64,000 bases of DNA from CALBRZ01 sp964511065 (GTDB taxonomy: Bacteria > Planctomycetota > Planctomycetia > Pirellulales > S012-138), in the NCBI GenBank assembly GCA_964511065.1, contig CAZEEG010000009.1:1-64000 (forward strand), written 5' to 3'. The position numbers and the translations under genes are program-made. Of this stretch, positions 43,983 to 53,408 are shown in pieces. Within the stretch, counting starts at the first letter, position 1, and every line of letters begins with the position of its first letter. The notes beneath the pieces were generated by a model. That model saw nothing but the letters and a program-made list of their open reading frames with translations. It was not told the origin of the DNA and made no database searches.

Positions 43983-44840
43983 GTGGCCCATTGGAGCGAG
44001 ATCGACTTTCTGCCCCCGCGTTACCGCGAGCAACACGTCCAGCGGAAGAATTTCTACTGGCGGGTGGTCGTGCTGGTGGCGTATTTGGCGCTGCTGGCGG
44101 TGGGCAGTGTGGCTCAAAGGTCACGCATGACGCGGCTCCAAAGCGACCTGGCGCGAGCCAAGCAGGAACTCACCCAGGCTCAGTTGCTCGAGGTTCAAGT
44201 CACGCACGCCCAACAGCAGCTTAGCCGGCAGCGTGCGGCGGCCGAATTGATCACCTACCTGCAACATCCGTGGCCGCGCAGCCAGGTGCTTGCGGCGATC
44301 CTGCCGCGTGTGCCTGAGAGCATTCACCTGACCGAGTTGCGACTCTATCCGTTGGCGGAAAAGGCTGCCGCCGCACCATTCTGGCAACGGCAGTCGCCCG
44401 GCAAGAAAGAGAAGGATGCCCCGCCTCCGCTGCCGGCGACGGCCGATTTGCAGCGCCTGCTTGAAGAACGCAACCGCATGTTGACGGTTGTCCAACTCAA
44501 CGGCGTCGCGCAGAACCAGGCCTCGCTGCACCAGTTCCTCCAGCAGCTTGCCCAGGATGAGCTGTTCGCGGCCGTGGAACTGCTCTCCATCGAGTCGCAG
44601 CGATCCGAAAACAACCCGGCAGGCTGCGTGTTCGAAGTCTGCCTGGAGCTGAAGCCCGGCTATGGTGAGCGGCGCCCCCCACAACGAAGTACCGCGGGAA
44701 CGGGCCACAGCCGACAGGTTTCACTGGCCGGAGCGGGGCGCCCCCAGCGTGAGGCGATGGCCAACGAGGCCGATTTGTCCGTACATCTGGCTTCATGCAG
44801 AATCCTTACGGCGGCGATCAGCCAGCGAGGTGTGCAATGA
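43983..44840 (+). CDS. pilN: PilN-like inner-membrane assembly protein
   Basis: A PilN/GspL-type bitopic protein of about 285 residues. The short cytoplasmic segment EIDFLPPRYREQ is the usual PilM-binding motif of PilN, followed by one membrane helix (VVVLVAYLALLAVGSVAQ), a long coiled coil (MTRLQSDLARAKQELTQAQLLEVQVTHAQQQL) and a ferredoxin-like periplasmic domain. The start is uncertain: a GTG at 43983 gives the best N-terminus, while a TTG at 43920 is also in frame. The last ~45 residues after CLELKPGYG are unlike PilN and may serve mainly to reach the ATGA overlap with pilO. Confidence 0.8.
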   Translation: MAHWSEIDFLPPRYREQHVQRKNFYWRVVVLVAYLALLAVGSVAQRSRMTRLQSDLARAKQELTQAQLLEVQVTHAQQQLSRQRAAAELITYLQHPWPRSQVLAAILPRVPESIHLTELRLYPLAEKAAAAPFWQRQSPGKKEKDAPPPLPATADLQRLLEERNRMLTVVQLNGVAQNQASLHQFLQQLAQDELFAAVELLSIESQRSENNPAGCVFEVCLELKPGYGERRPPQRSTAGTGHSRQVSLAGAGRPQREAMANEADLSVHLASCRILTAAISQRGVQ

Positions 44841-45409
44841 AACCATCGCAACCTCCGGCCACACAACGACGGCCATCCGCCGGTCGAGGGAACCTCATCC
44901 TGGTGGTGATGATGGCGGCCGGTACTGCGGCGTTCCTGGGGCTGTCCTTCTGGCCCACCAAGCAAGAGATGAGCAGGCTTCAGCAGGAACTGTATTCCAA
45001 TCGTGAACAAATGGAGCAGGCATTGCTGCTGCCGGCTCGGTTGGACCGCACGCGAGAAGATATTGGGCGGACCACGCGGTTTGTATCTGCCTGGCGAGAA
45101 GCGGGCGGCGAAAGCACGTCGGCCCTGTTTGCATCGATCTCCCACGCCATCAGCCAGCACGGCGCGCTGACCACGCAGTTTGTGCCCGAGCCACCGGTGC
45201 AGCGCCGCTACCTGCGTGAGACGGCCATTCGGATCACGTGCCGCGGCACGCTTGAACAGATATTTGCAGCATTGCAGTCGCTGGAATCGCTGCCATGCAC
45301 GCTTTGGGTGGATGAATTGCGGCTTGCGCCCGACCGTGACGATCAGGCAAAGTTGACGTGTGAGTTGAAGCTGGGAATTTTTGCGGAAAAGTCCGATCAT
45401 TCCGATTAG
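44837..45409 (+). CDS. pilO: PilO-like inner-membrane assembly protein
   Basis: A 190-residue bitopic protein with one membrane helix (NLILVVMMAAGTAAFLGLSF), a coiled coil (KQEMSRLQQELYSNREQMEQAL) and a small periplasmic domain of the PilO/GspM ferredoxin-like type (ETAIRITCRGTLEQIFAALQSLESLPCTLWVDELRL). It pairs with PilN to bridge the inner membrane and the secretin. Its ATG overlaps the pilN stop as ATGA, indicating coupled translation. PilO identity rests on size, layout and position more than on sequence motifs. Confidence 0.8.
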   Translation: MKPSQPPATQRRPSAGRGNLILVVMMAAGTAAFLGLSFWPTKQEMSRLQQELYSNREQMEQALLLPARLDRTREDIGRTTRFVSAWREAGGESTSALFASISHAISQHGALTTQFVPEPPVQRRYLRETAIRITCRGTLEQIFAALQSLESLPCTLWVDELRLAPDRDDQAKLTCELKLGIFAEKSDHSD

Positions 45410-45457
45410 GTCGATTGCTCCGACGTCCGATAACTACGGAGACGGAAGGAAACACCG

Positions 45458-46144
45458 ATGCCGGCCACCCTCGCACAGCGATTGCAGGCTGAAATTCGGC
45501 GTTCGCCCAAGAAGGCCGCCCTGCTGGCACTGCTGGCTTGCGTGGCGCTATGGTATTGGGCTCCGCTCCTGGGACGCATTGGATCGAGCAAGAGTGGCTC
45601 GACCAGGCAAGTACAACCAACGGAATTGACCGCGACCGTGGCACCCTCGGCAACCCAACCTTTGAGCCCAACGCCGCCCACGCAGCAACCCAGTGCCCCG
45701 ACCGGGCCCACCTGGGAAGGTGTGCTGGCGCTCATCGAGAACGATAGCCGCATGCGCCCGGCGTCGGAGTTGCCGTTGGCACGCGATCCGTTCCGGCGTA
45801 TGCCCACCGCGGAAGCAGCGACGGAAGATGAACTCGCGGCCGAGCAGGCGCAAGGCGCCTCGGCGAATTCCTCCACCGAGCCGGCGCCACTGGAGCTGAG
45901 CCCAGCAGCGGTGGAATTGCCACTGGCGGCGATCATTTTTGGCCCCACCCGCCGCTCGGCACTGATCGGCGGCCGCGCGTATCGGCCCGGCGATGTTTGC
46001 CCGGCTCACGGCATGGAATTCCGCATCGTGGGGATTGGTCGGGACCACATCACGGTGGAACGACTCGCGGATGGCTACCGTTTCGAGCAATCGCTTCCAC
46101 GGCATCAGCATACGCCGCACTTGGAGATTCGTCGCGGCCCTTAG
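45458..46144 (+). CDS. PilP/GspC-like periplasmic linker protein
   Basis: A 228-residue protein: cytoplasmic basic start, one membrane helix (AALLALLACVALWYWAPLL), a Pro/Thr-rich linker (about residues 50-85), and a C-terminal beta domain (LAAIIFGPTRRSALIGGRAYRPGDV, then MEFRIVGIGRDHITVERLADGYRFE) with the layout of the PilP or GspC homology region that contacts the secretin N-domains. No lipobox, which argues for the GspC or archaic PilP arrangement. GGAAGGA precedes the ATG. It lies just ahead of the secretin gene, as expected. Confidence 0.75.
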   Translation: MPATLAQRLQAEIRRSPKKAALLALLACVALWYWAPLLGRIGSSKSGSTRQVQPTELTATVAPSATQPLSPTPPTQQPSAPTGPTWEGVLALIENDSRMRPASELPLARDPFRRMPTAEAATEDELAAEQAQGASANSSTEPAPLELSPAAVELPLAAIIFGPTRRSALIGGRAYRPGDVCPAHGMEFRIVGIGRDHITVERLADGYRFEQSLPRHQHTPHLEIRRGP

Positions 46145-46204
46145 CCGGCATGGTGCCTGGCTACCCCGAAGTCTCGGATGACCTCCTGCGTTTCACGGAC
46201 GAAC

Positions 46205-49200
46205 ATGGGCAACGCCGCCAAGATATTGATGCTCCTGGTGTGCTGCGGCAGCGGCGCGGCCTTGGCCGTGTATGTTGCAGCATCCTTGGACGTTGCGGAC
46301 CGCCCCGCCGTGGATGGCAGCGCATCGGCGGATACGCGTTCGACCGACACGGCCCGCGCCGAGATGCGGCCCGCCGATCGCGGCAAGCTCGGTGAAGGCT
46401 CCCGCACGTCACCAGAGTCGCCGTCCAGCCATTGGGCGGGCGCTCAATCTGGAGCGGGCAGGAATCTCTCGGCTTGGTCCGCCTCGCCTCGTCGCCAGAA
46501 CCGCACTGCCGAACCGGCCACGCCGCAATTCAATACGGCCGACGCGGCACCTACCCAGGCGGCCGCCACAAGCTTCGCTACCGGCGCGGCCATGGCGACG
46601 GCCATCATGGATGTCGCCCAGGATGAACTGCCGCATGCCAATGTGCCGCATACCCTGCGGCCGGTGAGCCAGGAACCCAGACTGATTGCGGTTGATATCG
46701 GCGGCAGCAAAGCAGGCGCCATGTTGCGAGCCGTTCGTAGCGAAGTGGGGGAGAGCCCGGGCGACGAGTACGAAGTTACACCTCCAATCAACGCGGCCCC
46801 GGAGCAGCACTCGCGGCCGGCCGGGCGAGAGACCCGCAGAGCATATGATCCGGACGCGCCCTCTACGTCGCACGTGCCCGCCCGCTCATCGGGTGATGGC
46901 CACGCCAATGATGGCAAACTCGCCAGGGCGAACCAGCCGCATCGCATTGTGCGTTCGCCCGCACCTGTAAGCTACAGCGGGGATGCAGGCGGTGGTGGCG
47001 TGGTATCGGCGGTCGGCTTGGAAGTATTGGAAGTGGCGGATGAGCCAGGCTCACCTCATGCTGCATCATCGGCACGTTCGAGGGCCAGTGCGCATCAGGC
47101 TGCTGTACACGAATCTGCCGTGCGCCAAACTGCCGCGCAAGAAACCACGGCTTCGCCCGAATCCGTCCCTTTATCTTCGCCGCCGGACGGTGCGCGAATG
47201 GCCCAGGGCGGCCTTCCGCTCCCTTCGCTTCCCGAGGGGCTATCCGGCGAACTGGGAACATTGCTCCGCGCCGCGCAAGAGCTATCCGGCAACCAGGCTC
47301 AAGGGGCACAGGATGGCAACCACGGTCAGCCCAATGGAGGCAGTGGACCGGGAACCAGCCAGCCCCAGCGGCCAGCACCGCCGCCCGGCCCCAGCAACCG
47401 CGGCGAACTGAGCATTCGGCGAAGTGACGACTTGCCAGCGCCCAGGCCGGCCGGCGAGGGATTGCCGCACCAGGCGGGGCCTGCCATCGACCATACATCA
47501 GGCATGCATCCGCCGGGACCTGGCGGCGTGCGCGAAGGCGACGAACACCTGGAAATCTACGCCCGCAATCAAGAGATTCGCGACGTCCTGGCTCTACTGG
47601 GTGAACAGGCCGGCTTGAATATCGTTGCCACGCGCAGTGTGACGGGCATGGTATCGGTTTCGTTGAGCAATGTCTCCGTGGAGGGCGCGCTGGAAGCGGT
47701 CCTGCGCTCCACCGGATACATCGCCCGCCGCGATGGCCGCATCATCTACGTGGGTACGCCCGCCGATTTTGTGGAGATGGAGCAGGCATACGACCGGGTC
47801 GGCACCCGGGTTTTTCGTCCGTACTATGTGTCGGCCCAGGAACTTCAGGTGCTGATCACGCCGTTGCTAACGCCCAACATTGGCAAGATCAGCGTGAACA
47901 CACCATCGGGCACCGGCATTGGGTCGAACGACAACGAAGTAGGTGGCGACAGCTTCACCGGCGGCGATACCCTCTTGGTGCAGGACCGAGAAACCGTGCT
48001 CCGCGAAATTGAGCAGGTGGTCCGCGAAGTCGACCGCGCGCCGATGCAGGTGGCGATCGAGGCGATGATCCTGAGCGTCACCCTGGACGACAAGTACGAA
48101 TGCGGCATCGATTTTCAGTTTCTCCGCAACCAGGGCACGATCCGCTTTGGTATCGGCTCGCCGCCGGCTTCCGTCGACGGTGTCAAATTTGACGCGGGGG
48201 GGCTGAAGTTCGCTTACCTGGATTCCAGCTTGGGAGCGTTCATCAAGGCGCTGGAAACCATCGGCGATACCAGTGTCATCGCTTCCCCACGGGTGCTCGT
48301 GCTGAACAAGCAGCGGGCAGAAGTGCTGATCGGCGGCCAGTTAGGGTATGTCAACACCACGGTAACCGAAACCACCGCTACGCAAAGCGTGGAGTTTCTC
48401 GAAGTGGGAACCCAGTTGCGCATCCGGCCGTTTATCTCGCCCGACGGTATGATTCGCATGGAAGTCCATCCGGAACTATCCACTGGCAACGTGCGAATCG
48501 AGCAAGGCCTGACGCTGCCCGACAAGCAAGTCACCAAGGTCACCAGCAACGTGATGGTCCGCGATGGCTCGACCGTCATCATCGGCGGCCTGATGCGCGA
48601 CGACCTCAAGTCCGATGCCAAGCAGATGCCGCTGATGGGCAATCTGCCGCTGCTGGGCAAACTGTTCCGGACCACGGCCGATGAAACCAAGCGGACCGAA
48701 ATTGTCGTACTGCTGACTCCGCGCATTGTTTGCCAGGATGAATTGGCCATGGAAGGCGATCGGGCCGCCTGCGAATTTCATCGCCGCCACGCCACCCAGG
48801 CTGACCATATGGCCGAGTTCTCGCGTGACTACCTGAGCGAGAAATACTGCCATCTGGCCAAGCAGGCCTATCGTCAAGGCAATCGCGAGCAGGCCTGGCG
48901 GTACATCCAATTGGCCGTGGAGATCAAGCCGGCCAACCGTGCTGCCATCGAACTTCGGGCTCGAATGGCCGCGGGTGTTGAACCGCACCTGCTCGACGGC
49001 CCACTGCCGAGCGAAATGCCAAATGCGCCTCCGCTGGAGGCCGGCACCGATGCACACCTCGTGGTGCCGGAGGAACTGCCACCGCCGGGAGCGCAGCCAC
49101 ACCTGCACGGNNNNNNNNNNNNNNNNNNNNNNNNNNNNNNNNNNNNNNNNNNNNNNNNNNNNNNNNNNNNNNNNNNNNNNNNNNNNNNNNNNNNNNNNNN

Positions 49201-49462
49201 NNNNNNNNNNCCAAATCTGCATGGTCCCCAGCTTCAATATCCACCTGGGCCAACCATGCAGGGGCCAGAAAATCACGGGCCGGATCTACTGCCGGGCGAA
49301 ACGCGGCACCGACCTGCACCTCGCCAGTCAGTGCGGCCGATGGGCGGGGGCGCGCCGCAGCGCGGACCAGGGCACGTTCCAACGCAGAAAAGGGGCTCGG
49401 GAAACGGAAAGGCCGGTTCAGAAGTCATGCCGGCTTGGGTGCTCGACGAACTGGCCGAATAG
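46205..49462 (+). CDS. Secretin (PilQ/GspD-like), very long, with gap
   Basis: An outer-membrane secretin of about 1085 residues. A signal-anchor-like start (AAKILMLLVCCGSGAALAVYVAA) is followed by nearly 400 residues of Ala/Pro/Ser/Gly-rich, probably disordered sequence. A secretin/TonB short N-domain follows (EIYARNQEIRDVLALLGEQAGLNIV, near 445), then another N-domain, then the secretin core (about 610-840: VAIEAMILSVTLDD ... ASPRVLVLNKQRAEVLIGGQ ... VMVRDGSTVIIGGLMRDD ... LPLLGKLFRTTADETKRTEIVVLLTPRIV). The tail carries a TPR-like helix pair (AYRQGNREQAWRYIQLAVEIKPANRAAI) and a Pro/His-rich part cut by the gap. The start could also be 46178. The frame matches on both sides of the gap. Confidence 0.9.
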   Translation: MGNAAKILMLLVCCGSGAALAVYVAASLDVADRPAVDGSASADTRSTDTARAEMRPADRGKLGEGSRTSPESPSSHWAGAQSGAGRNLSAWSASPRRQNRTAEPATPQFNTADAAPTQAAATSFATGAAMATAIMDVAQDELPHANVPHTLRPVSQEPRLIAVDIGGSKAGAMLRAVRSEVGESPGDEYEVTPPINAAPEQHSRPAGRETRRAYDPDAPSTSHVPARSSGDGHANDGKLARANQPHRIVRSPAPVSYSGDAGGGGVVSAVGLEVLEVADEPGSPHAASSARSRASAHQAAVHESAVRQTAAQETTASPESVPLSSPPDGARMAQGGLPLPSLPEGLSGELGTLLRAAQELSGNQAQGAQDGNHGQPNGGSGPGTSQPQRPAPPPGPSNRGELSIRRSDDLPAPRPAGEGLPHQAGPAIDHTSGMHPPGPGGVREGDEHLEIYARNQEIRDVLALLGEQAGLNIVATRSVTGMVSVSLSNVSVEGALEAVLRSTGYIARRDGRIIYVGTPADFVEMEQAYDRVGTRVFRPYYVSAQELQVLITPLLTPNIGKISVNTPSGTGIGSNDNEVGGDSFTGGDTLLVQDRETVLREIEQVVREVDRAPMQVAIEAMILSVTLDDKYECGIDFQFLRNQGTIRFGIGSPPASVDGVKFDAGGLKFAYLDSSLGAFIKALETIGDTSVIASPRVLVLNKQRAEVLIGGQLGYVNTTVTETTATQSVEFLEVGTQLRIRPFISPDGMIRMEVHPELSTGNVRIEQGLTLPDKQVTKVTSNVMVRDGSTVIIGGLMRDDLKSDAKQMPLMGNLPLLGKLFRTTADETKRTEIVVLLTPRIVCQDELAMEGDRAACEFHRRHATQADHMAEFSRDYLSEKYCHLAKQAYRQGNREQAWRYIQLAVEIKPANRAAIELRARMAAGVEPHLLDGPLPSEMPNAPPLEAGTDAHLVVPEELPPPGAQPHLHXXXXXXXXXXXXXXXXXXXXXXXXXXXXXXXXXXPNLHGPQLQYPPGPTMQGPENHGPDLLPGETRHRPAPRQSVRPMGGGAPQRGPGHVPTQKRGSGNGKAGSEVMPAWVLDELAE
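49111..49210. other. Assembly gap (100 N)
   Basis: Exactly 100 N inside the secretin tail. Flanking sequence on both sides encodes similar Pro/His/Gly-rich units (QPHLHG before, PNLHGPQ after), so an unresolved tandem repeat is the probable cause. The true length is unknown. Confidence 0.98.
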
Positions 49463-49641
49463 TTCCGCCGCATCCACGCACATCAGCGCATCGACCAGAG
49501 GGAATGAACAACGATCCATCGCCCGAACTGCCCCCTGCCGCCGCGAGCCGTGCTGGTTACGGCTCTACTCGGAAAGCGGCAGTGAAGTCGACTAATGCAA
49601 GATCGCACCGGGCCGGCCGATCGTACGACCAGGAGTGAACG

Positions 49642-51621
49642 ATGAAAACGCGATTCGGATGGAAGCTTCCGAGCCTAAGCGGTATGGCTATGCTGCTGGC
49701 CTACGGCGGCACCGCGATTTCGACTGGGTGCGCTGCGCCACCTTGGGATCGGACAATGCCCTCGGGGCAACCGTCGGCGGCGGTCCAGCGATATCCGGAT
49801 TCGCACGTTGCGCGGTCGCGCGGAGCGAGAAGCACGAAGCCCGGCCATCCGGCGAACTTTGGCGCGAATGCCGTTGCCAACGCTTCCAGGCCCGTCGGAT
49901 TGGCCACCGGCAGCAGTCGGCGGCACATTGCCAGCGAAGCTCCGGTGCGGACGGTCGCTGCCCGCATGCCTGCGGGGTCAACCGCGGATTCCAAGGCGCC
50001 GTCGGTGGCTTTGCCGGCATCGACGGTTCGCGATCACGGCCGAGCGGAGAAGAGTTACCAGGCCGCCCTGAAATGCTGGAAGTCCGGCGATAGCGACGGA
50101 GCCAAGCGTCACCTCGACGAGGCCCTGGCTGCTCACCCGCGCCATCGCGATGCAAACCTGCTGCTGGCCGAGTGGTGCCTGCTCTCCGGTCGCCCCGAGG
50201 ATGCCACGAGCCGGATCGCACAACTTTGTCGCGACCACCCGCACGATGCCAAGGCGTTCCACACGCTGGGGACGTTGCTCGCCGCTACCGGCCGCGACCG
50301 CGATGCGCTCGCCCTGTTTGAGCGCGCGGCGAGTCTGGCTCCCGACGACAAAATGTATCAGTACGCTGTGAAGGCGGCGTCGGGGCGCGATCCTGGCGCA
50401 GGTACGCGTGACCTGCTGGCCGGCAGCGACACACGGGCGTCGGATGAGCGCGAATCCACCACCTTGGCTGCCAAGACGGATAGCGTTTTGCCGGTTCGGC
50501 TCGACGGGAAAGCATCGGCCTCGGTCAAGCTCGATGGCAAAGACGCTCACCGCGCCAACGACGCCGACCTGGCCAATAGCACGCCGGGCGATACATCGAA
50601 CGAGATGATCGAACACACCGAGATCTTCCGTGTGGTGACATCGCCGACTGCCCGGGCGGCCATGGTTGCCGAGGGAACACGGTCTGTCCGGTCGCGGAGC
50701 GAAGATCGGGCTTGCAGCGTTTGTGCGAGCGAACCGCAGCACGTAGTGGCGGATACTAGCATGCCTGCCCAAGCCATTCGCGAGACGCAACCCGATCGCT
50801 TTGAACCGGAGGACGCACTGCCGCTTGATGCGGAGCATGCTGCCGATGCGTTGGAACCGGAGACGAACCGAATTCGGCTGCGGATCGCTGCGCGCGACAA
50901 CGCCCCGGTCAGTGAAGAGCGCAGCGTTCAAGGTGCAACCGGATGTGATGACTTGGGCGTGCGGAAGGCGTCGGCCTCCGTGGAAACGCAGGAACCATTG
51001 CATTCCACCTTACGGTTGAAGACCACCGCCGATTCCCAGGACGACGGCGCGACCTCGCCCGAACCGCGCCCTATCGAGCATTTTGATCCGTCGGCGCGGC
51101 CCGTGGATGTTGCCGTTTCTGGGCAGCAGCACGGCAGCGAGCGATTGGTGGAAGAGCAACCTGGCCAAGACGTGGCGGGCTCGGTCGATTATCGCGCGTT
51201 GCTGGCCGAAGCGGTCCAAGCGTATGAGGCCAATCAGCCCTCGAAGGGGCGACAGCTACTAGAGCAGTCGGCCCAGGCAACTGCCGCTTCCGACCAGGAG
51301 GAGTTGGCCGTGGTCGAAGTTGCGGTGGAGGCCATGCGGCATGCCGAGGACTCGCTGGCCATTGAATTGCTGGAACCGGCAGCGGCGCGATCGGACGCTA
51401 CAGCCCGTATATTCCGCACACTCGGAACCGCGTACTACCGAACGGGGGATTTCCCCCTGGCGATGCAGGCCCTTGAGCGTGCCGTTTCTTTGGACAGCAC
51501 ATCGGCCCTGTCCTACTTTTTATTGGGCTCCACATTAAACAAGCTTGGGAAGCAGCGCGAAGCGGCTGCCTATTGGCAGCGCGCGGCCCTACTCGACCCG
51601 CGTTACAGCGATCATCCCTGA
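49642..51621 (+). CDS. TPR-repeat protein, probable lipoprotein
   Basis: A 659-residue exported protein. The N-terminus (MAMLLAYGGTAISTGCAAPP) is a signal peptide with a possible lipobox at Cys, though the -3 residue is not the usual Leu. TPR units lie at about 130-240 (SYQAALKCWKSGDSDGAKRHLDEALAAHPRHRDANLLLAEWCLLSGRPEDA) and near the end (ATARIFRTLGTAYYRTGDFPLAMQALERAVSLDSTSALSYFLLGSTLNKLGKQREAAAYW). Between them are ~300 residues of polar, low-order sequence. AGGAG precedes the ATG. Its place after the secretin suggests a pilotin-like (PilF/PilW) or assembly role, which is inference. Confidence 0.8.
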   Translation: MKTRFGWKLPSLSGMAMLLAYGGTAISTGCAAPPWDRTMPSGQPSAAVQRYPDSHVARSRGARSTKPGHPANFGANAVANASRPVGLATGSSRRHIASEAPVRTVAARMPAGSTADSKAPSVALPASTVRDHGRAEKSYQAALKCWKSGDSDGAKRHLDEALAAHPRHRDANLLLAEWCLLSGRPEDATSRIAQLCRDHPHDAKAFHTLGTLLAATGRDRDALALFERAASLAPDDKMYQYAVKAASGRDPGAGTRDLLAGSDTRASDERESTTLAAKTDSVLPVRLDGKASASVKLDGKDAHRANDADLANSTPGDTSNEMIEHTEIFRVVTSPTARAAMVAEGTRSVRSRSEDRACSVCASEPQHVVADTSMPAQAIRETQPDRFEPEDALPLDAEHAADALEPETNRIRLRIAARDNAPVSEERSVQGATGCDDLGVRKASASVETQEPLHSTLRLKTTADSQDDGATSPEPRPIEHFDPSARPVDVAVSGQQHGSERLVEEQPGQDVAGSVDYRALLAEAVQAYEANQPSKGRQLLEQSAQATAASDQEELAVVEVAVEAMRHAEDSLAIELLEPAAARSDATARIFRTLGTAYYRTGDFPLAMQALERAVSLDSTSALSYFLLGSTLNKLGKQREAAAYWQRAALLDPRYSDHP

Positions 51622-51681
51622 GCTGTCGCCGCAAGGACGCATAACGGCAGTCGGCGCGATGGGGTCGCCGAGGTGGGCGAA

Positions 51682-51707
51682 GCGTGCCGCCTTGGTTTGC
51701 GGCACGC
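51682..51707 (+). promoter_or_regulatory. Perfect hairpin between TPR and kinase genes
   Basis: GCGTGCCGC (51682-51690) pairs perfectly with GCGGCACGC (51699-51707) around an eight-base loop. There is no T-tract. It lies in the 238-base space before the histidine kinase gene and could attenuate read-through or stabilise the upstream message. Confidence 0.4.
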
Positions 51708-51859
51708 ACGCATGCGCATCAGGCGAGAGTCGCTGCATCTGCTTCCCGGCTGACGAGAGCAACGGCCTGGCCGGTTTGCCAACAGGGGGGAGGGCAGCAT
51801 AGTCCCCCCCAGAAGGCGCCGGTCCGGGCACGATGGTTTCGGAACCGGAAAGGCGTCCA

Positions 51860-53374
51860 ATGAATCGTTGCGGAGTGGCATTCTGGCTTGTCGGCCTGGC
51901 GGTGGCATTGTCGCTGGCGTCGGCGATCTGCTGGCTTGCGCAACCGTGGTTGGGAACGCTCCCCCTGCCCATCGCGATCACGATCCACTTGGGAGCGGCC
52001 GCCGTGTCGCTGGTGGCGGTTTCCGCCGTGGGCATGCATTGGAGCCGCCAACTGGCGCAAGGCAAAATGGCCATGCAGAGTCTGCTCACGCGCCAGGAGC
52101 ACGACTTCCACGACGAAGAACCGCCGGTGGTCCCGCTTCCGCCGGATCACCCTTGGCGCGAGGTTGCCAATAGCCTGGCCGAGCGCTTTCACCGCCTGGC
52201 CATCAAGGTGCAGGAGTCGGAAGACGCCCGGGCCGCCCTGCAATTGCAAATGCGCAGGCAGGCCGCCGAGCACGATCGGGCGGCGATGGTGCTGGCCAGC
52301 CTGAACGAGCCGGTGCTGGTCGTCGATGAATACGGGGAGTTGATCCAAGCCAATCCTAGCGCCGAGCGGTTGTTCAACTTCAACGCGGAACAGGCCTATC
52401 GCAGCGCCATCAACCAGATCACACGCTGCCAGGACCTGCTCGATCTGCTCACCGATACCCAGCGGCGCAAGTTGCCGATAACGCGGCAAGAAGAGATACA
52501 ACTGCCCGATGCCGACGGCATCCCCCGCTGGCACGAAGTGACGGCGTGCAGCTTTGCATCGGCGAGCACGAAGGAAGCCGAAGTGCTCGCGCAGTCTGAC
52601 TCGGGCGTGCTGTCCGCCGCGCTTCCTGCGCAAGGTGCCCTGGTGGTGCTGCGCGACATCACCGACCAGAAAGCCGCCCAGCAGCGCTATGCGGAGTTTG
52701 TCTCCGCCGTCAGCCACGAGATGAAAACGCCGCTGGCGAGCATCAAGGCTTATGTCGAGTTGCTGGTGGATGGCGATGCCGACGACGACGAAACCCGCGA
52801 GGAGTTTCTCAATGTCATCAATAGCCAGGCCGATCGGTTGCACCGCTTGATCGACAACATGCTGAACCTGGCACGCATCGAATCGGGCGTGGTCGAAGTT
52901 AACAAGACCTCGCAACCGCTCAATAGCATCCTGACCGAAGCCTATGAAACCGTGAAGCCGGCTGCTGAAGCCAAGGGAATTTCGCTGGTTTCGGCCCTCA
53001 GCCCGATGTATCTGCCGGTACTGGTCGACCGCGACCAGTTGTTACAGGCGGCGATCAATCTGTTGTCCAACGCGGTGAAATATACGCCAAACGGTGGAAC
53101 CGTCAGCTTGCGCAGCCGCGATTGGGATGGGCAGGTGCAGTTTGAGGTTGAAGATACGGGCGTGGGCCTCTCGGCTGAAGATAGCCAGCGCATCTTCGAA
53201 CGCTTTTACCGTGTGAAGAAGGATACGCATATGGCCTCGGGCACAGGTCTGGGGCTGCCGCTGGTCAAGACCATCATTGAGGACATGCACGGTGGACAGT
53301 TGACCGTCAATAGCACGTTGGGCGAAGGCAGCACGTTTGTTGTCACCCTGCCCAGCGCTGTCGAGCTTGGCTAG
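51860..53374 (+). CDS. Membrane sensor histidine kinase with PAS domain
   Basis: A 504-residue inner-membrane kinase. Two N-terminal helices (VAFWLVGLAVALSLASAICWL and IAITIHLGAAAVSLVAVSAVG) with almost no loop between them argue against a periplasmic sensor domain. A PAS domain follows (ASLNEPVLVVDEYGELIQANPSAERLF), then the HisKA box SAVSHEMKTPLASIKAYVELL (phospho-His near 286) and a full HATPase with N box (NLLSNAVKY), G1 (EDTGVGL), F (IFERFYR) and G2 (GTGLGLPLVKT). The ATG at 51860 is favoured by AAAGG upstream; one at 51833 also exists. The receiver gene follows 34 bases on. Confidence 0.95.
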   Translation: MNRCGVAFWLVGLAVALSLASAICWLAQPWLGTLPLPIAITIHLGAAAVSLVAVSAVGMHWSRQLAQGKMAMQSLLTRQEHDFHDEEPPVVPLPPDHPWREVANSLAERFHRLAIKVQESEDARAALQLQMRRQAAEHDRAAMVLASLNEPVLVVDEYGELIQANPSAERLFNFNAEQAYRSAINQITRCQDLLDLLTDTQRRKLPITRQEEIQLPDADGIPRWHEVTACSFASASTKEAEVLAQSDSGVLSAALPAQGALVVLRDITDQKAAQQRYAEFVSAVSHEMKTPLASIKAYVELLVDGDADDDETREEFLNVINSQADRLHRLIDNMLNLARIESGVVEVNKTSQPLNSILTEAYETVKPAAEAKGISLVSALSPMYLPVLVDRDQLLQAAINLLSNAVKYTPNGGTVSLRSRDWDGQVQFEVEDTGVGLSAEDSQRIFERFYRVKKDTHMASGTGLGLPLVKTIIEDMHGGQLTVNSTLGEGSTFVVTLPSAVELG

Positions 53375-53408
53375 CCGTGTTCTGATTTCTACTGCCGGGG
53401 AGTTATCC

